DNA of 64,000 nucleotides. Origin: Vibrio spartinae (GTDB taxonomy: Bacteria > Pseudomonadota > Gammaproteobacteria > Enterobacterales > Vibrionaceae). Positions 17,985 to 27,994 of this stretch are shown piece after piece. The stretch is taken from the NCBI RefSeq assembly GCF_024347135.1, contig NZ_AP024907.1, positions 3,773,001 to 3,837,000 of the forward strand, read 5' to 3'. Under the pieces are notes generated by a model, which was not told the origin of the DNA, ran no database searches, and saw only the letters and a program-made list of their open reading frames with translations. Both the position numbers and the translations under genes were made by a program. The first letter of the stretch is position 1; every line of letters starts with the position of its first letter.

Positions 17985-18602
17985 CTAGGCTTTTGCCACA
18001 GCCAATAAAGCACCACAACCCAAAAATGCAGATCCAAACACCTTATTTAAACGACGCATCACAAACTCCGAGCGCATATATCGTCTGAGCTTCGCAGCAA
18101 GCGAAGTATATGTCAGCATCACCAGTGTATCGATAAACATGGTTGTGACACCTAAAATAATGAGTTGAATCATCTGAGGGCCTTCCGGTTGAATAAATTG
18201 AGGGAAAAGTGCCACCAGAAAAACAATTGATTTCGGATTGGTTAAATTGATCAACATCGATTTACGTAACATAACCCAAGGTTGATGCGAAGTCTGTGAT
18301 TCAGTTGTAAAAGACGTGCTAGTATCGCGCCATTTTTGGATTCCCAACCAAACCAGGTAAGCAACGCCAACCCATTTAATGATGCTAAACGCAAGCACTG
18401 ACTGAGCCACCAAAGCACCGACACCAACGCCAACCAACAAGATATGAAAGCACAATCCCAACTGTAGCCCTGCAACCGCAAACAAAGACCTGCGGATACC
18501 GTAATTGAGACCATTGCTGATAGAATTCACAGTGCCAGAACCGGGAGCCAAACTGAAAATAATTGCCGTGGCTACATAAGCAAGCCAGACGTGTAGTTCC
18601 AT
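17985..18602 (-). CDS. LysE/RhtB-family amino-acid exporter
   Basis: 205 residues with five to six hydrophobic helices. The N-terminal AYVATAIIFSLAPGSGTVNSISNGL matches the LysE/RhtB signature, and LINLTNPKSIVFLVALFPQF is the second family motif. These inner-membrane proteins export amino acids such as homoserine, threonine or lysine. The substrate is unknown here. It lies 9 bp upstream of the EAL-HDOD gene on the same strand, so the two may be cotranscribed, with pldB divergent. Confidence 0.88.
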   Translation of the reverse strand: MELHVWLAYVATAIIFSLAPGSGTVNSISNGLNYGIRRSLFAVAGLQLGLCFHILLVGVGVGALVAQSVLAFSIIKWVGVAYLVWLGIQKWRDTSTSFTTESQTSHQPWVMLRKSMLINLTNPKSIVFLVALFPQFIQPEGPQMIQLIILGVTTMFIDTLVMLTYTSLAAKLRRYMRSEFVMRRLNKVFGSAFLGCGALLAVAKA

Positions 18603-18674
18603 GGGAATTCCTCTATAATAAAGACACTTAACGCAATACGAATAGTTCTCATACTATCAGCAATCAGTTGGATT

Positions 18675-19673
18675 ATGAATCAACATAAAATACTGACCTT
18701 CCCTTATACGCAAGAGTTTCTCTTTGAGCAAGCCGTCAGCACCGATATTTCAACTTTCTGGCAGGAGAGACAGGAGGGGACACTCCGTACCTTTGATCAA
18801 AAGCGACTCTACTGGTGCCGCTTCACTCATCCCGATCATGACCAAATGATATTGATTGCAAACGGACGCATAGAGTCCGTGTGGAAATATCAGGAGCTAC
18901 TCTACGATTTATTTCACCAAGGGTATGATGTTTATACGTATGATCACCGCGGACAAGGGCTGTCTGAGCGACTTAGCACTGACAAGCAAATCGGCCATGT
19001 CGGTAAGTTTCATGACTATGTTCGTGATATGGAGACCATCCTTGCCCAAACTTTAGCAACCAAAACTTACCGGGCCCGTTTTCTCCTCGCCCACTCGATG
19101 GGGGGCGCAGTCGTCACGCGCTATATTCAGACCCATCCAGAGCATGGCTTTGATGCCATGGCATTAACCGCACCGATGTTCGGAGTCCACATCCCCTACT
19201 TACTGCGTCCGATTGCGCTCCCTTTGACTCAGATTTTGTCTGCACTAACATCTGAGCCGAAATATGCACCGGGCTATCAGGGATACTTGTCTAAACCGTT
19301 TGAAAATAATCCGTTGACCCATAGCCAGACAAGATATCGCTGGTTCAGACAGCTGTATGATAATCATCCTGAATTAAAATTAGGCGGGCCCAGTGCGCAG
19401 TGGGTCTGGCAAAGTCTCATGGCAATCAAACAATGCCATCAACTGACGCGGCAAGTCACGCTGCCCACGCTGATCGTACAAGCGGGAGAAGACAGAATCG
19501 TCAGTAATCATGCCCAGGATTTGTTCTGTCGCAAAGTCGCGAAAACCAACCCACACAGCGCCTGCCTTAAGATTGAAGGTGCAAATCATGAGTTGTTATT
19601 TGAAAGCGATCAATATCGGATACCCACTCTGGATGCGATTCTCCGACACTTCTCATCCCATCGCTCAGCCTGA
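18675..19673 (+). CDS. pldB: Lysophospholipase L2-like alpha/beta hydrolase
   Basis: 332 residues of the monoacylglycerol-lipase type, which hydrolyses lysophospholipids at the membrane. The nucleophile elbow LLAHSMGGAV holds the catalytic serine, YDHRGQGLSER is the strand-4 motif, and EDRIVSNHAQ and GANHELLFE supply the acid and histidine. It precedes yigL by ~150 bp, the same pair as in enterics, supporting the pldB name. Confidence 0.9.
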   Translation: MNQHKILTFPYTQEFLFEQAVSTDISTFWQERQEGTLRTFDQKRLYWCRFTHPDHDQMILIANGRIESVWKYQELLYDLFHQGYDVYTYDHRGQGLSERLSTDKQIGHVGKFHDYVRDMETILAQTLATKTYRARFLLAHSMGGAVVTRYIQTHPEHGFDAMALTAPMFGVHIPYLLRPIALPLTQILSALTSEPKYAPGYQGYLSKPFENNPLTHSQTRYRWFRQLYDNHPELKLGGPSAQWVWQSLMAIKQCHQLTRQVTLPTLIVQAGEDRIVSNHAQDLFCRKVAKTNPHSACLKIEGANHELLFESDQYRIPTLDAILRHFSSHRSA

Positions 19674-19827
19674 TTTGCCCATTGATGACAAGTTTGGTAA
19701 CAGAATAGCCGGCAGCAATAAAAGAGGAAAACTGATAAGCTAGATTTTACCCTCTTTTTCCCCTTTATATTTTCGTAAAATAGTCAATAAAGCAGTTTTG
19801 CATTTCATTTTTTCACATGAGGATTTT

Positions 19828-20649
19828 ATGACGTTGACCAGCAAAGATATTCGTATTGTTGCTTCTGATCTTGATGGTACATTACTCGCTCCAGACCATA
19901 AGTTAAGCCCATTTACTAAGAGCACACTGAAAGACCTCCATCAGAAAGGGTATACATTTATCTTTGCAACCGGACGTCATCATATTGATGTGGCAGGTAT
20001 CCGTGAAATTGCAGGTATCCCTGCGTTCATGATTACCTCGAATGGTGCCCGGATCCATAGCCCGGATAATCAGCTGATGTTCAGCCGTAATGTCCCAAAA
20101 GAGTTGGTTCAAAGCCTGATTGATCTCTGCAAAGATGATCCGGATATCTTCATTCATATATACCACGATGATCAATGGCGACTCAGCGCGATCGATGAAA
20201 CGATTCGACAATATCACAATGAATCTGAATTCACGTTTCAGATGTTTGACCCGGAAAACCCACCGTTGGATAATGTCGCAAAAATTTTCTTCACGCACAG
20301 TCAGTCCAGCCACGATGCGCTGGTGCGCTATGAGAAAATCCTCAATCAACGTTTCGCAGGGAAAGTGACGATCGTATTCTCCAGCGCGACGTGCCTTGAA
20401 GTTATGGGGCCGGATATATCAAAAGGCCATGCATTACAAGTGGTTGCCAATTCACTGAATCATACATTAGACCACTGTATCGCATTTGGTGACGGGATGA
20501 ATGATATTGAAATGTTGTCGATGGCAGGCCGGGGGCTGATCATGGAAACCGCACATGAAAATGTCTTCTCCGCCTTGCCACAGACTGAGCATATCGGTAG
20601 CCATGCGGATGATGCTGTCGCCCACTATCTACATCAACACTTACTGTAG
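19828..20649 (+). CDS. yigL: HAD-family sugar/pyridoxal phosphatase YigL
   Basis: 273 residues of the Cof (IIB) group of HAD phosphatases. The nucleophile motif ASDLDGTLL is near residue 15, ISNG-type ITSNGARI follows, and the C-terminal FGDGMNDIEML binds Mg. E. coli YigL removes phosphate from pyridoxal phosphate and sugar phosphates during sugar-phosphate stress. The start at 19828 has a TGAGGA ribosome site. The frame is open 30 bp further up without one. Confidence 0.92.
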   Translation: MTLTSKDIRIVASDLDGTLLAPDHKLSPFTKSTLKDLHQKGYTFIFATGRHHIDVAGIREIAGIPAFMITSNGARIHSPDNQLMFSRNVPKELVQSLIDLCKDDPDIFIHIYHDDQWRLSAIDETIRQYHNESEFTFQMFDPENPPLDNVAKIFFTHSQSSHDALVRYEKILNQRFAGKVTIVFSSATCLEVMGPDISKGHALQVVANSLNHTLDHCIAFGDGMNDIEMLSMAGRGLIMETAHENVFSALPQTEHIGSHADDAVAHYLHQHLL

Positions 20650-20692
20650 TTCACACGTAACGCTTCCTCCGCGCATCCGTTATCTATCCGAT

Positions 20693-20725
20693 CCACCAGC
20701 AATCGATATTCGATAGTGCTGGTGG
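20693..20725. repeat. Inverted repeat between yigL and the NRPS gene
   Basis: CCACCAGCA (20693-20701) pairs with TGCTGGTGG (20717-20725), with a further ATCGA/TCGAT pairing inside. It lies 43 bp after yigL and 48 bp after the NRPS stop on the other strand. There is no T-run on either side, so it may protect 3' ends rather than terminate on its own. Confidence 0.55.
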
Positions 20726-20772
20726 TGAATGTCCGACAGTCGGGATTGAATATAACGACAGAGTGATATCGC

Positions 20773-23700
20773 TCAGTTGACGGATATCGGTATAGTCGTT
20801 TGCACAAAGTGACTTGCGTCAACCGATGCCGCTCGGTTTTCGCCCCCCATCGTCGGTAACTCGGTTGACACGGCGAAGTCAGGCGCCAAAGTATAGTGTT
20901 TCAGCGCCATCATCGGTTGCTCAATGATCTGCACCAGCAGTTGTTCAAACCGCCTTGCCAGACGCTGAGGTGAATAGCGGATTGACCGATACGCAATCAG
21001 CACATCCAGAGATTCTCCGGGGGTCACGAAAACGGTCAGTGGCAAATGAGTATAACCTCGGTTTTCCATCGCTGTCAGTTTCATGCCATGGTAATCGATG
21101 CTAAACCAATGATCATAATTCGGATAATTATCCACAGACAACATGGTATCAAACCAACACGCCTCTCCCGTCAGTTGCTCGATCTCATCCAACCCCAACA
21201 TATCGTGTTCACACAGATGAATCTGTTCCGACTGAACGTCTTTCAGTTGTTCAATCAATGGACGATTTGGCTGGAGTCGCATCCGGACGGGAACCGTATT
21301 GGTAAACAGACCGACATAAGATTCGATGCCTTCAATGTCACAAAGACGTCCCGAAACCGGTGAACCAAAAATAACATCTTCACATCCGGAGATATCACGC
21401 AAGATCATTCCCCACACCCCTTGCATCAACGAATTGACGGTTAAACCATTGTGTTGGCAGAGCGTCATCAGCTTCTGCGTCATCAGAGGTGATAACTGAA
21501 AAGATGCATCTCTGACCTGTGCTGACGGTGATTCACCTTGATAGAGAAGGGTTGGTTGCGCGCCAGCCAATGCCTGTGACCACGCTTGTCTGGCGACAGA
21601 TTTATCTCGTGAAGCTAATTGTCTAATCACGCTGGCATAACGATCAGGACTTTGCGGTGTGACCAACCCCGTAGCCTGAACATAAGCCTGAAGCAGATCG
21701 CGTAGCAAAATCGGCATTGACCACCCGTCAATAACCAAATGGTGTTCAGATAAAAACAGCGTATGCTGATTGTTATGGTGATGCACTAATACGGCATAAA
21801 GTAATGGCTGGCGGGTATCATCCATATCAAAGGGACGTAAGATTTCCCGGGACTCAATGGTGGCCAGCACGGCATCTTGCTCCTCACTCGGTAATTCATT
21901 GAGAGAACAAATTTCCAGCGGCCATAAGCTGCTTCCTTGTTCCACTGCCGCCACTGTAATTTGGGGCAGCACTTGAACCGCTTGATCTAAAATATGAACG
22001 TCAAAACGAGCCAGTAATTGTGGGTGGCGTAATACAACACAATCGAGCGCTTGCTGTAAGCGTTGCACATCCATGTCACCGACGAACTGCATCTTTGTCA
22101 GGGCGTTATAGTTGCTCTGTTGCCCGCGGGTACGGGCATGAGACAGCAGACCATTCTGAACCGGTAAAGTCGGAATAATGTCACGAATTGCACCATATTC
22201 AGCCGTAAATTGTGCCCGAACATCATCACTCATCCGGAGCGGGACTGCGGAATCATCCACATGCGGCACACGGGTGTGCTGATGGTGATCAATTTGCAAT
22301 GCTATTTTTTCCAGCGTCTTTTCCACAAAGATATCTTTGACCTTCAAAATGTATCCTTGCTGACGTATCCGGTTAACCAAAGCCATTGCCGAGATGCTAT
22401 CACCACCGAGTGAAAAAAAGTCATCTTCCGCAGAGATCACCGAGACCCCGAATAATGACTGCGCTTCCTGACACAATAGTCGTTCGATATCAGTCTGCGG
22501 TGCACGACCAATCCGTCGGGTCACCGACAGCGGCATCGCAGCCAACGCTTTGCGATCAATCTTACCGCTCGCATTAATCGGCATTTCATCAAGGATCTCA
22601 ATCACCGAAGGAACCATATAGTCAGGCAGAACTTGCGCAAGAGCCGCCGATAAACACTCCTCATTGCGTTGACAGGCATGCTCAGGCGTCAGCACACAAA
22701 ACCCGATCAAGCGGTGCGTTCCAGCAAAAGGCTCTGCGACAACGACAGCCTGAGCAACACCTAGCTGCACTGACAATGCATTTTCAACCTCGCCCAGCTC
22801 GATTCGATAACCCCGGATTTTCACCTGATCATCACAACGTCCGATAAAAGCAAGTTGCCCCTTTTCAGACCAACGCACTAAGTCTCCGGTCCGGTACATC
22901 ACCTCACCGGCAACAAATGGATCCGCGACAAAGCGTTCTGCGGTCATACCGGGTTGATTTAAATATCCCTGTGCCATGCCCGCCCCGGCAAGATAAAGCT
23001 CTCCTACATACCCTGTCGGCACCGGTGTCAGTGTTTCGTCTAATACATAAGTCCGCGTATTGGCGATGGGGCGGCCGATCACTGGGGTATCATCCGCTTT
23101 AAAACTGGCACTGACCGCATCAACCGTATATTCCGTTGGCCCATAGAAGTTTTCAACCATCAGCGCAGGGTACTCTCTCACCTTCTGCCACAATTTATGC
23201 GGTATTGCCTCACTTCCGACCAAGACGAGCGTCGGCACATGCGACATCGTCATCAGTCCGGCTTCCAACATCTGATAAAACAACGACGGAGACAGATCTA
23301 ACGCGTCAATTTGATCGTGTTCAACCAACCGGGTCAGTTCAAACGCATCCCGACGTTGTTCATTTGAATAGAGATACAGTGTATGTCCGTGAATCATCCA
23401 TAAAATTTGTTCCCAAGACGCATCAAAAGAAAAAGAGGTGGTATGTGCAGCCCGGACCACAGGGCAATCGCACGTTTGCTTCAACTGCGACAACGTCCGT
23501 TCAAAAATCGTCTGTCGATGAGACAGCGCGAGATTCAGTAGTGCGCCATGATGGTTTAAAACCCCTTTCGGCTTGCCGGTCGAACCGGATGTAAAAATAA
23601 TATAAGCCGTATCCTCTCTCTGCGGGGCGGGATAATCGGAGGGAAAGTCTTCCCCGGCGCACAGCAAGGTCGCGAGCCGCCATTGTAGTATGGTGGGCCG

Positions 23701-24378
23701 TGGTGTGGTGGATTCTCGTTTGGTAGATTCTCGCTTAATAGATAGCGACGAGGTAGACAGCGACGAGGTAGATAGCGACGAGGTAGATAGCGACGAGGCA
23801 GACAGCGGCTTGGTGACATGCTGCATCGCTTGTTGCAAACCACACGATGGATGCTCATCGAACAGCACACCCCGGGGACGCGCCTGTTCCAGAATCGCCT
23901 CAATTCGTTCTTGAGGGTAATCCGGATCAATCGGGAGATACACAGCACCGCACTTCATCACGGCCAAAAGCGCAATCACCGCCATCCCTGTTCTTGGCAG
24001 AGCGACGCCAATGACATCGCCATGACGGACGCCAGCTTGCAGGAAGTTGGCAGCAAGTGTATTAACCTGTTCATGCAGTTGCGCGAACGTCCATGATGTC
24101 TGCCCGTCGCACAATGCCAGTCGTGCTGGCAATGATTCAACTTGCTGCCCCAGCAGGTCAAGAATGGTTTGATACTCATTCGGAAGCGCTAATGTCGCAC
24201 CGGTAGACCAAGGCTGGATAGCGAGTTTCGCTTGCGGTGTACGTGCTGCGAGGCCACCGGCCGGGTTCAATGGGAAGGTACCCGGCTCCGTATCTTTGAC
24301 AAAATCAATATCTTCTGGCTGTCTTGCGGCCTGCGACCATTGTGCCGGCGATTGATCGATCATATTGCTCATAGACAT
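20773..24378 (-). CDS. Non-ribosomal peptide synthetase, A-PCP-C, no thioesterase
   Basis: 1201 residues. Residues ~70-610 are an adenylation domain with all core motifs: A2/A3 [10 protein letters not shown] and [14 protein letters not shown]5 [11 protein letters not shown]7 [10 protein letters not shown]8 [14 protein letters not shown]10 NASGKIDRK. Residues ~630-700 are a carrier domain ([12 protein letters not shown], Ser661 for phosphopantetheine). Residues ~730-1170 are a condensation domain with active HHLVIDGWS (879-887) and [11 protein letters not shown]. No thioesterase or reductase follows. A4 reads FDASWEQ, one residue shorter than the usual FDxSVWE, so the usual ten-residue code cannot be read safely and I name no substrate. 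A repeat-coded insert lies at ~193-225. It ends an operon with MbtH and a PPTase. The ribosome site is GAAGGA. Confidence 0.94.
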   Translation of the reverse strand: MSMSNMIDQSPAQWSQAARQPEDIDFVKDTEPGTFPLNPAGGLAARTPQAKLAIQPWSTGATLALPNEYQTILDLLGQQVESLPARLALCDGQTSWTFAQLHEQVNTLAANFLQAGVRHGDVIGVALPRTGMAVIALLAVMKCGAVYLPIDPDYPQERIEAILEQARPRGVLFDEHPSCGLQQAMQHVTKPLSASSLSTSSLSTSSLSTSSLSIKRESTKRESTTPRPTILQWRLATLLCAGEDFPSDYPAPQREDTAYIIFTSGSTGKPKGVLNHHGALLNLALSHRQTIFERTLSQLKQTCDCPVVRAAHTTSFSFDASWEQILWMIHGHTLYLYSNEQRRDAFELTRLVEHDQIDALDLSPSLFYQMLEAGLMTMSHVPTLVLVGSEAIPHKLWQKVREYPALMVENFYGPTEYTVDAVSASFKADDTPVIGRPIANTRTYVLDETLTPVPTGYVGELYLAGAGMAQGYLNQPGMTAERFVADPFVAGEVMYRTGDLVRWSEKGQLAFIGRCDDQVKIRGYRIELGEVENALSVQLGVAQAVVVAEPFAGTHRLIGFCVLTPEHACQRNEECLSAALAQVLPDYMVPSVIEILDEMPINASGKIDRKALAAMPLSVTRRIGRAPQTDIERLLCQEAQSLFGVSVISAEDDFFSLGGDSISAMALVNRIRQQGYILKVKDIFVEKTLEKIALQIDHHQHTRVPHVDDSAVPLRMSDDVRAQFTAEYGAIRDIIPTLPVQNGLLSHARTRGQQSNYNALTKMQFVGDMDVQRLQQALDCVVLRHPQLLARFDVHILDQAVQVLPQITVAAVEQGSSLWPLEICSLNELPSEEQDAVLATIESREILRPFDMDDTRQPLLYAVLVHHHNNQHTLFLSEHHLVIDGWSMPILLRDLLQAYVQATGLVTPQSPDRYASVIRQLASRDKSVARQAWSQALAGAQPTLLYQGESPSAQVRDASFQLSPLMTQKLMTLCQHNGLTVNSLMQGVWGMILRDISGCEDVIFGSPVSGRLCDIEGIESYVGLFTNTVPVRMRLQPNRPLIEQLKDVQSEQIHLCEHDMLGLDEIEQLTGEACWFDTMLSVDNYPNYDHWFSIDYHGMKLTAMENRGYTHLPLTVFVTPGESLDVLIAYRSIRYSPQRLARRFEQLLVQIIEQPMMALKHYTLAPDFAVSTELPTMGGENRAASVDASHFVQTTIPISVN
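23711..23815. repeat. Seven 15-bp tandem repeats inside the NRPS adenylation domain
   Basis: Units of exactly 15 bp keep the frame. Four near-identical units at 23741-23800 (GATAGCGACGAGGTA type, coding S-L-S-T-S on the minus strand) are flanked by a degenerate fifth at 23801-23815 and two units coding K-R-E-S-T at 23711-23740. The result is a low-complexity Ser/Thr loop between motifs A2 and A3. It should vary in copy number between strains. Confidence 0.88.
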
Positions 24379-24391
24379 AGCGATAATTCCT

Positions 24392-24604
24392 TCATGAATT
24401 CAGCCCGGAGAGATGACCATGCTGCCAGTTTTGTTCGACATAACTGAGACAGTCAGATTTATCTTTCGGACCGAAGATCGCTTGCCAACCTTGAGGAACC
24501 GGACTAAATTCCGGCCACAAACTGTACTGACCACGGTCATTGGTCAGTACCAGAAATCGATGATTCACATCATCAAATGGATTGGTATATTTTTTATCAT
24601 TCAT
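24392..24604 (-). CDS. MbtH-family NRPS accessory protein
   Basis: Small protein that binds adenylation domains and helps them fold or work. From ATG at 24604 it is 70 residues, the family norm. It carries the typical [22 protein letters not shown], and C-terminal SYVEQNW signatures. The frame is open to 24643, giving 83 residues, but that extension is atypical. It lies 13 bp before the NRPS gene on the same strand, so it almost certainly partners that A domain. Confidence 0.93.
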   Translation of the reverse strand: MNDKKYTNPFDDVNHRFLVLTNDRGQYSLWPEFSPVPQGWQAIFGPKDKSDCLSYVEQNWQHGHLSGLNS

Positions 24605-24655
24605 TATGTTTAAGCCACCCTGCCAACTAAGGGAAATATTCATACTTTGTTTACA

Positions 24656-25345
24656 TCAGGCATCTCGTTCAATCGGTATCAATGTTACGAGTGCGTCTTC
24701 CAGAAACAGATAATGTCCATGACAAAACTGTATTCCGGTCTGTTGCTGAAGTATTGGGGAGAGTTCAAATGTGAAATGTGAATACTGCGGCTCAAGCGAA
24801 ATCAATTGCGCATCATGGAAGTCAAGGTAACGTTTTACTAAAGGATAAAGCGCCTTAAACAGGCTCTCCTTGGCAGAAAACATCAAAGACATAAACTGTG
24901 CTTTATGCCAATCGGTGACATCCTGAAGCCGGATTTCCTCAGGCGTGACGATCATTCTTCCGATCGACTCGCAGAGTGTTTCATCCATGATGTTTTCGAC
25001 ATCAACCCCGATTGATAACCGCTCCGCTTTCGTCGCCACAGTAGAGATAGCCGTATCATCCGTATGTGAGATGGAGCCGATAAATCCGTCAGGCCACAGC
25101 GGTGAACGATGCTCTCCGATTCCGACCCAAGGTTCAGATGCGCCTCGGTGCAGCAAGGCATATTTTGCAGCAATTCTGCCGGCAACAAATTCTGCTTTTC
25201 TTTTGCTGACCGCCCCGAGCAGGGACTCAGGTAAGGTGATGCCTTCTTGTGCTGCCCCTGCCGTATACTGATCACGCACATAGCGATTCATAAAAAGCAT
25301 CTGTCCACCCAAGCATAATTGCTTTTGCCAGATCAGAAATGTCAT
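24656..25345 (-). CDS. 4'-phosphopantetheinyl transferase (EntD/Sfp-like)
   Basis: 229 residues. Transfers phosphopantetheine from CoA to the serine of carrier domains, activating the NRPS two genes downstream. The Mg and CoA motifs are visible: GSISHTDD, GVDVENIM and FSAKESLFKALYP. The N-terminal SKRKAEFVAGRIAAKYAL is typical of the EntD group. ATG at 25345 is preceded by GTG at 25348. It heads the PPTase-MbtH-NRPS operon and may also serve other clusters in the genome. Confidence 0.92.
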   Translation of the reverse strand: MTFLIWQKQLCLGGQMLFMNRYVRDQYTAGAAQEGITLPESLLGAVSKRKAEFVAGRIAAKYALLHRGASEPWVGIGEHRSPLWPDGFIGSISHTDDTAISTVATKAERLSIGVDVENIMDETLCESIGRMIVTPEEIRLQDVTDWHKAQFMSLMFSAKESLFKALYPLVKRYLDFHDAQLISLEPQYSHFTFELSPILQQQTGIQFCHGHYLFLEDALVTLIPIERDA

Positions 25346-25631
25346 CACTTATCTTCCCTAAACTCGTTCATCATATGTGCAAATCAATTGAAAATAGGTC
25401 TCAAACAATGGAGTAAGCCACCCCCATCCGGGCACTCAACCTTGTCTGCCAAAGCAAACATTCATGATTATTTTTCTGGATCTCTCGTTAATACTTGCTT
25501 CACCGTTGCACTGCAACAGCAGCTATTAGCATACAACCAATGCACGTATAAACTCCAATATAAATCCTCTTAACTCACAGCAAAGATCGCATTATTTCCT
25601 ATATTTCTGACTCATATAGTGTTAATTCACA

Positions 25632-25660
25632 TGATAACAGACCGTTATCAGACTGTTATC
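25632..25660. promoter_or_regulatory. Palindromic operator candidate upstream of the NRPS operon
   Basis: TGATAAC-N5-GTTATCA (25632-25650) is a perfect 7-bp inverted repeat, followed at 25655 by a third half-site GTTATC. Alternatively read, GATAACAG (25633-25640) pairs with CTGTTATC (25653-25660). The rest of the 25346-25773 gap is AT-rich with no supported gene and no Fur-box-like sequence. The shape suits a TetR- or GntR-type regulator, which is an inference. Confidence 0.5.
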
Positions 25661-25773
25661 CATAAGCAAATTGATGAATCAGAATCGTTAAACGTGAATT
25701 AAACGTGAATGTATTGATGGCCGATGCATGAACAATAGACAGGCGGTGAGAGCCGCGTATGGGTGAGCGGATT

Positions 25774-26226
25774 TCAACGCAGGGAAAGTATTGCCAACCA
25801 CTCCGCTTCAGTGACTGGCATAATGGAAAGCCGGTTGCCCTGTTTCACCAAAGGCATCTGCGTCAGTTCGGGCATTGTTTTCATAACAGCGAGGGGAATA
25901 ATCCGCGCCATTTGGCTGACAAAAGCAACATCAACCATTACCCAACGCGGGTTTTCCGGGGTTGATTTGGGATCGTAAACCTCGCTGGCGGGGTCAAATG
26001 CAAAGTGATCAGGATAGGCTTCACGGACCACCTCAGCAATACCAGCTACCCCAACCTGTTTACAGGATGAATGATAGATCAGGACCTGATCCCCACGACG
26101 GACTTGATCGCGCATCATATTACGCGCTTGATAGTTTCTGACGCCTTCCCAACAAGCGCGCTGCTGCACGCGTAAAGTATCAATTGAAAAAGTATCAGGC
26201 TCTGTTTTAAATAACCAATATGCCAT
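25774..26226 (-). CDS. EVE-domain protein (Thy28-like)
   Basis: 150 residues forming one EVE domain, a PUA-like fold that binds modified nucleobases. MAYWLFKTEPDTFSIDTL, WEGVRNYQARNMMRD and VLIYHSSCK are the family's conserved stretches. The biological role in bacteria is not settled. It is divergent from the lipoprotein gene with a 61-bp gap. Confidence 0.92.
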   Translation of the reverse strand: MAYWLFKTEPDTFSIDTLRVQQRACWEGVRNYQARNMMRDQVRRGDQVLIYHSSCKQVGVAGIAEVVREAYPDHFAFDPASEVYDPKSTPENPRWVMVDVAFVSQMARIIPLAVMKTMPELTQMPLVKQGNRLSIMPVTEAEWLAILSLR

Positions 26227-26287
26227 AATGTTATGCTGTCGCTATACGAGACGATGTCTAATCCGGTTAAGGTAAGGAAGATATACC

Positions 26288-27301
26288 ATGAAGCCCTTGA
26301 AAATTCTAATATTCAGCTCATTGATGTTACTCTTGCAAGCCTGTACATCATCAATGGTGTCTTCTCCTTCCGATCACGTTACGCTGGGGCAATCGGCAGA
26401 GATTCAGCTCCCGCGAATCATGTTCCGGGGTCAGCTCGTGATTGGCCCGCAAACCAGCTCATTCACCCCCTGTAACAGTAACCAACAATTTCTATTGACG
26501 CTGTCGGCACAACAATATCAGACACTGAGTCAACAGGTCGCCTCACCTTATCAATCGATCTACGGCGAAATCATTGGTTTCCTGACTGCGCCAAGTCAGA
26601 CAGGTTACAACGCTGACTTCAGAGCGCGATTGATTGCTCATCAGATTAACTATGTCTCACAGGATGCCGTCAAAGGCTGTAGTCAGCCAGTACAAAGCAC
26701 CGAGACGCAGGGACAAAAACCGCCCTGGCGTGTTCGTATGACATCACCAGAGACCTTGGCGGTTAAATTTGGCAACTCATCACCTCAGCAGTGGCCCGTT
26801 AAACGGGTGAACCACACCGAAGAACATCGTGTGTATACAACACCTCAGGGAACGCTGACACTATCACCATCAGTCTGCCAACTGAATCATCAGGCCTTAT
26901 ACGGCTGGATGGCAACCTTCAACACTCAGAAAGGCCGATACCGGGGCTGTGCCCGACTCGGCAATCAGGATCCGTCCACAACATGGATCGCGACCTATCA
27001 TGCAAGCTCAACCCGACAAGACAACTTTTCTGTGACATTGACGCTAAAGGCGGATCACACCGCTCGAACACTTTATCGTTATCAAAATGATCCGGTTCCC
27101 ATTGTCGAAACTGGCTTTTGGCAGGCACTGAATGCCGATCAGATTCAGGTGGTCATGACCCAACATCAACAGCAATACCTGCTCTCCCAACGGATTTTCA
27201 CACGCAAGGGCGATCAAATTCACGCCCCCAAAGAACAAGTCGGGCAGCAGATCTATCATATCAATGAGGGCGGGTTAACCCTGTACCGGAGTGAGCCATG
27301 A
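26288..27301 (+). CDS. Predicted outer-membrane lipoprotein, META/NlpE-like C-terminus
   Basis: 337 residues with a lipoprotein signal peptide ending LLLQAC, lipid-modified Cys19. Position +2 is Thr, so outer-membrane sorting is expected. The last ~100 residues (FSVTLTLKADHTARTLYRY, PIVETGFWQALN, then a C-terminal GGLTLYRSE) look like the beta-strand repeats of META/NlpE-type domains that read out as small-molecule or copper stress proteins. I do not recognise the N-terminal two-thirds. It has an AAGGAAG ribosome site and overlaps the next gene by 4 bp (ATGA). Confidence 0.75.
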   Translation: MKPLKILIFSSLMLLLQACTSSMVSSPSDHVTLGQSAEIQLPRIMFRGQLVIGPQTSSFTPCNSNQQFLLTLSAQQYQTLSQQVASPYQSIYGEIIGFLTAPSQTGYNADFRARLIAHQINYVSQDAVKGCSQPVQSTETQGQKPPWRVRMTSPETLAVKFGNSSPQQWPVKRVNHTEEHRVYTTPQGTLTLSPSVCQLNHQALYGWMATFNTQKGRYRGCARLGNQDPSTTWIATYHASSTRQDNFSVTLTLKADHTARTLYRYQNDPVPIVETGFWQALNADQIQVVMTQHQQQYLLSQRIFTRKGDQIHAPKEQVGQQIYHINEGGLTLYRSEP

Positions 27302-27957
27302 AAGTGAATCAACAGCCGGAACAATTACCGACCCCATGCCCCGGCTGTGGTTTGGTCTATCAGTGCATTTGTCAGGCCATTCCCCGTTGCGCGAGTGGCA
27401 TCAAGCTGTCCTTGCTGGTTCATGAACGGGAGATCAATCGGGCAACCAATACCGGACGCTGGCTCGTCCATGCACTGCCGCAGTGTCAGTCATACCTCTG
27501 GCAACGCAAACAAGCCGATGTGCAATTCCAACAACAGTTGGACGATCCCCGATTTTTTCCGGTGCTGCTATTCCCGGCTCCCGACGCACTTACAGCGGAT
27601 GAACTTTGCGCTCAAATATACACTGAGCACAAACCTCAGACTCAAGCGCACGATCATCAACCACAGCAACCCGTGCCACATTTCATTTTGCTCGACGGGA
27701 CTTGGCAAGAAGCGCGGAAGATGGAAAGAAAGAGTGCTTGGCTGGCAGCACTGCCCCGCATGCAGATCACGCCAAATACAACCTCATCTTACCGGTTGAG
27801 ACGCAACCAACAGCCTGACTCACTCTGCACATTGGAAGTCGTAGCCGCCCTGCTCGAACAACGCGGTGAGACCAAGGATGCTCAGGCATTAAACGATTTT
27901 TTACACCTGTTTATGGATGCCTTGCAAGCGGATAAAAACCGCGCTCCGGGACGATAG
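27298..27957 (+). CDS. DTW-domain tRNA-uridine aminocarboxypropyltransferase (TapT-like)
   Basis: 219 residues. The N-terminal zinc-binding cysteines CPGCGLVYQCIC and the DTW-type motif LLDGTWQEARKM define the family, whose studied members add a 3-amino-3-carboxypropyl group from SAM to tRNA uridine 47 or similar positions. TSSYRLRR and CTLEVVAALLE follow as expected. It overlaps the upstream lipoprotein gene, so the two are translationally coupled. Confidence 0.88.
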   Translation: MKVNQQPEQLPTPCPGCGLVYQCICQAIPRCASGIKLSLLVHEREINRATNTGRWLVHALPQCQSYLWQRKQADVQFQQQLDDPRFFPVLLFPAPDALTADELCAQIYTEHKPQTQAHDHQPQQPVPHFILLDGTWQEARKMERKSAWLAALPRMQITPNTTSSYRLRRNQQPDSLCTLEVVAALLEQRGETKDAQALNDFLHLFMDALQADKNRAPGR

Positions 27958-27994
27958 GTTCAGCGATAGCGGAACATGTCAGATCATCATAACG

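Noticed and set aside
23690..23914. Antisense 74-residue ORF with VDSDE repeats, or a CRISPR-like array
   Set aside because: The repeats are 15-bp in-frame units of the NRPS gene with no spacers, and the antisense frame is a shadow of the repeat.
20773..25348. Siderophore cluster under Fur
   Set aside because: No receptor, exporter or 2,3-dihydroxybenzoate genes and no Fur box are visible. Only the three NRPS-related genes are supported.
25319..25573. 84-residue + strand ORF upstream of the NRPS operon
   Set aside because: It overlaps the PPTase start, shows poor composition and has no ribosome site.
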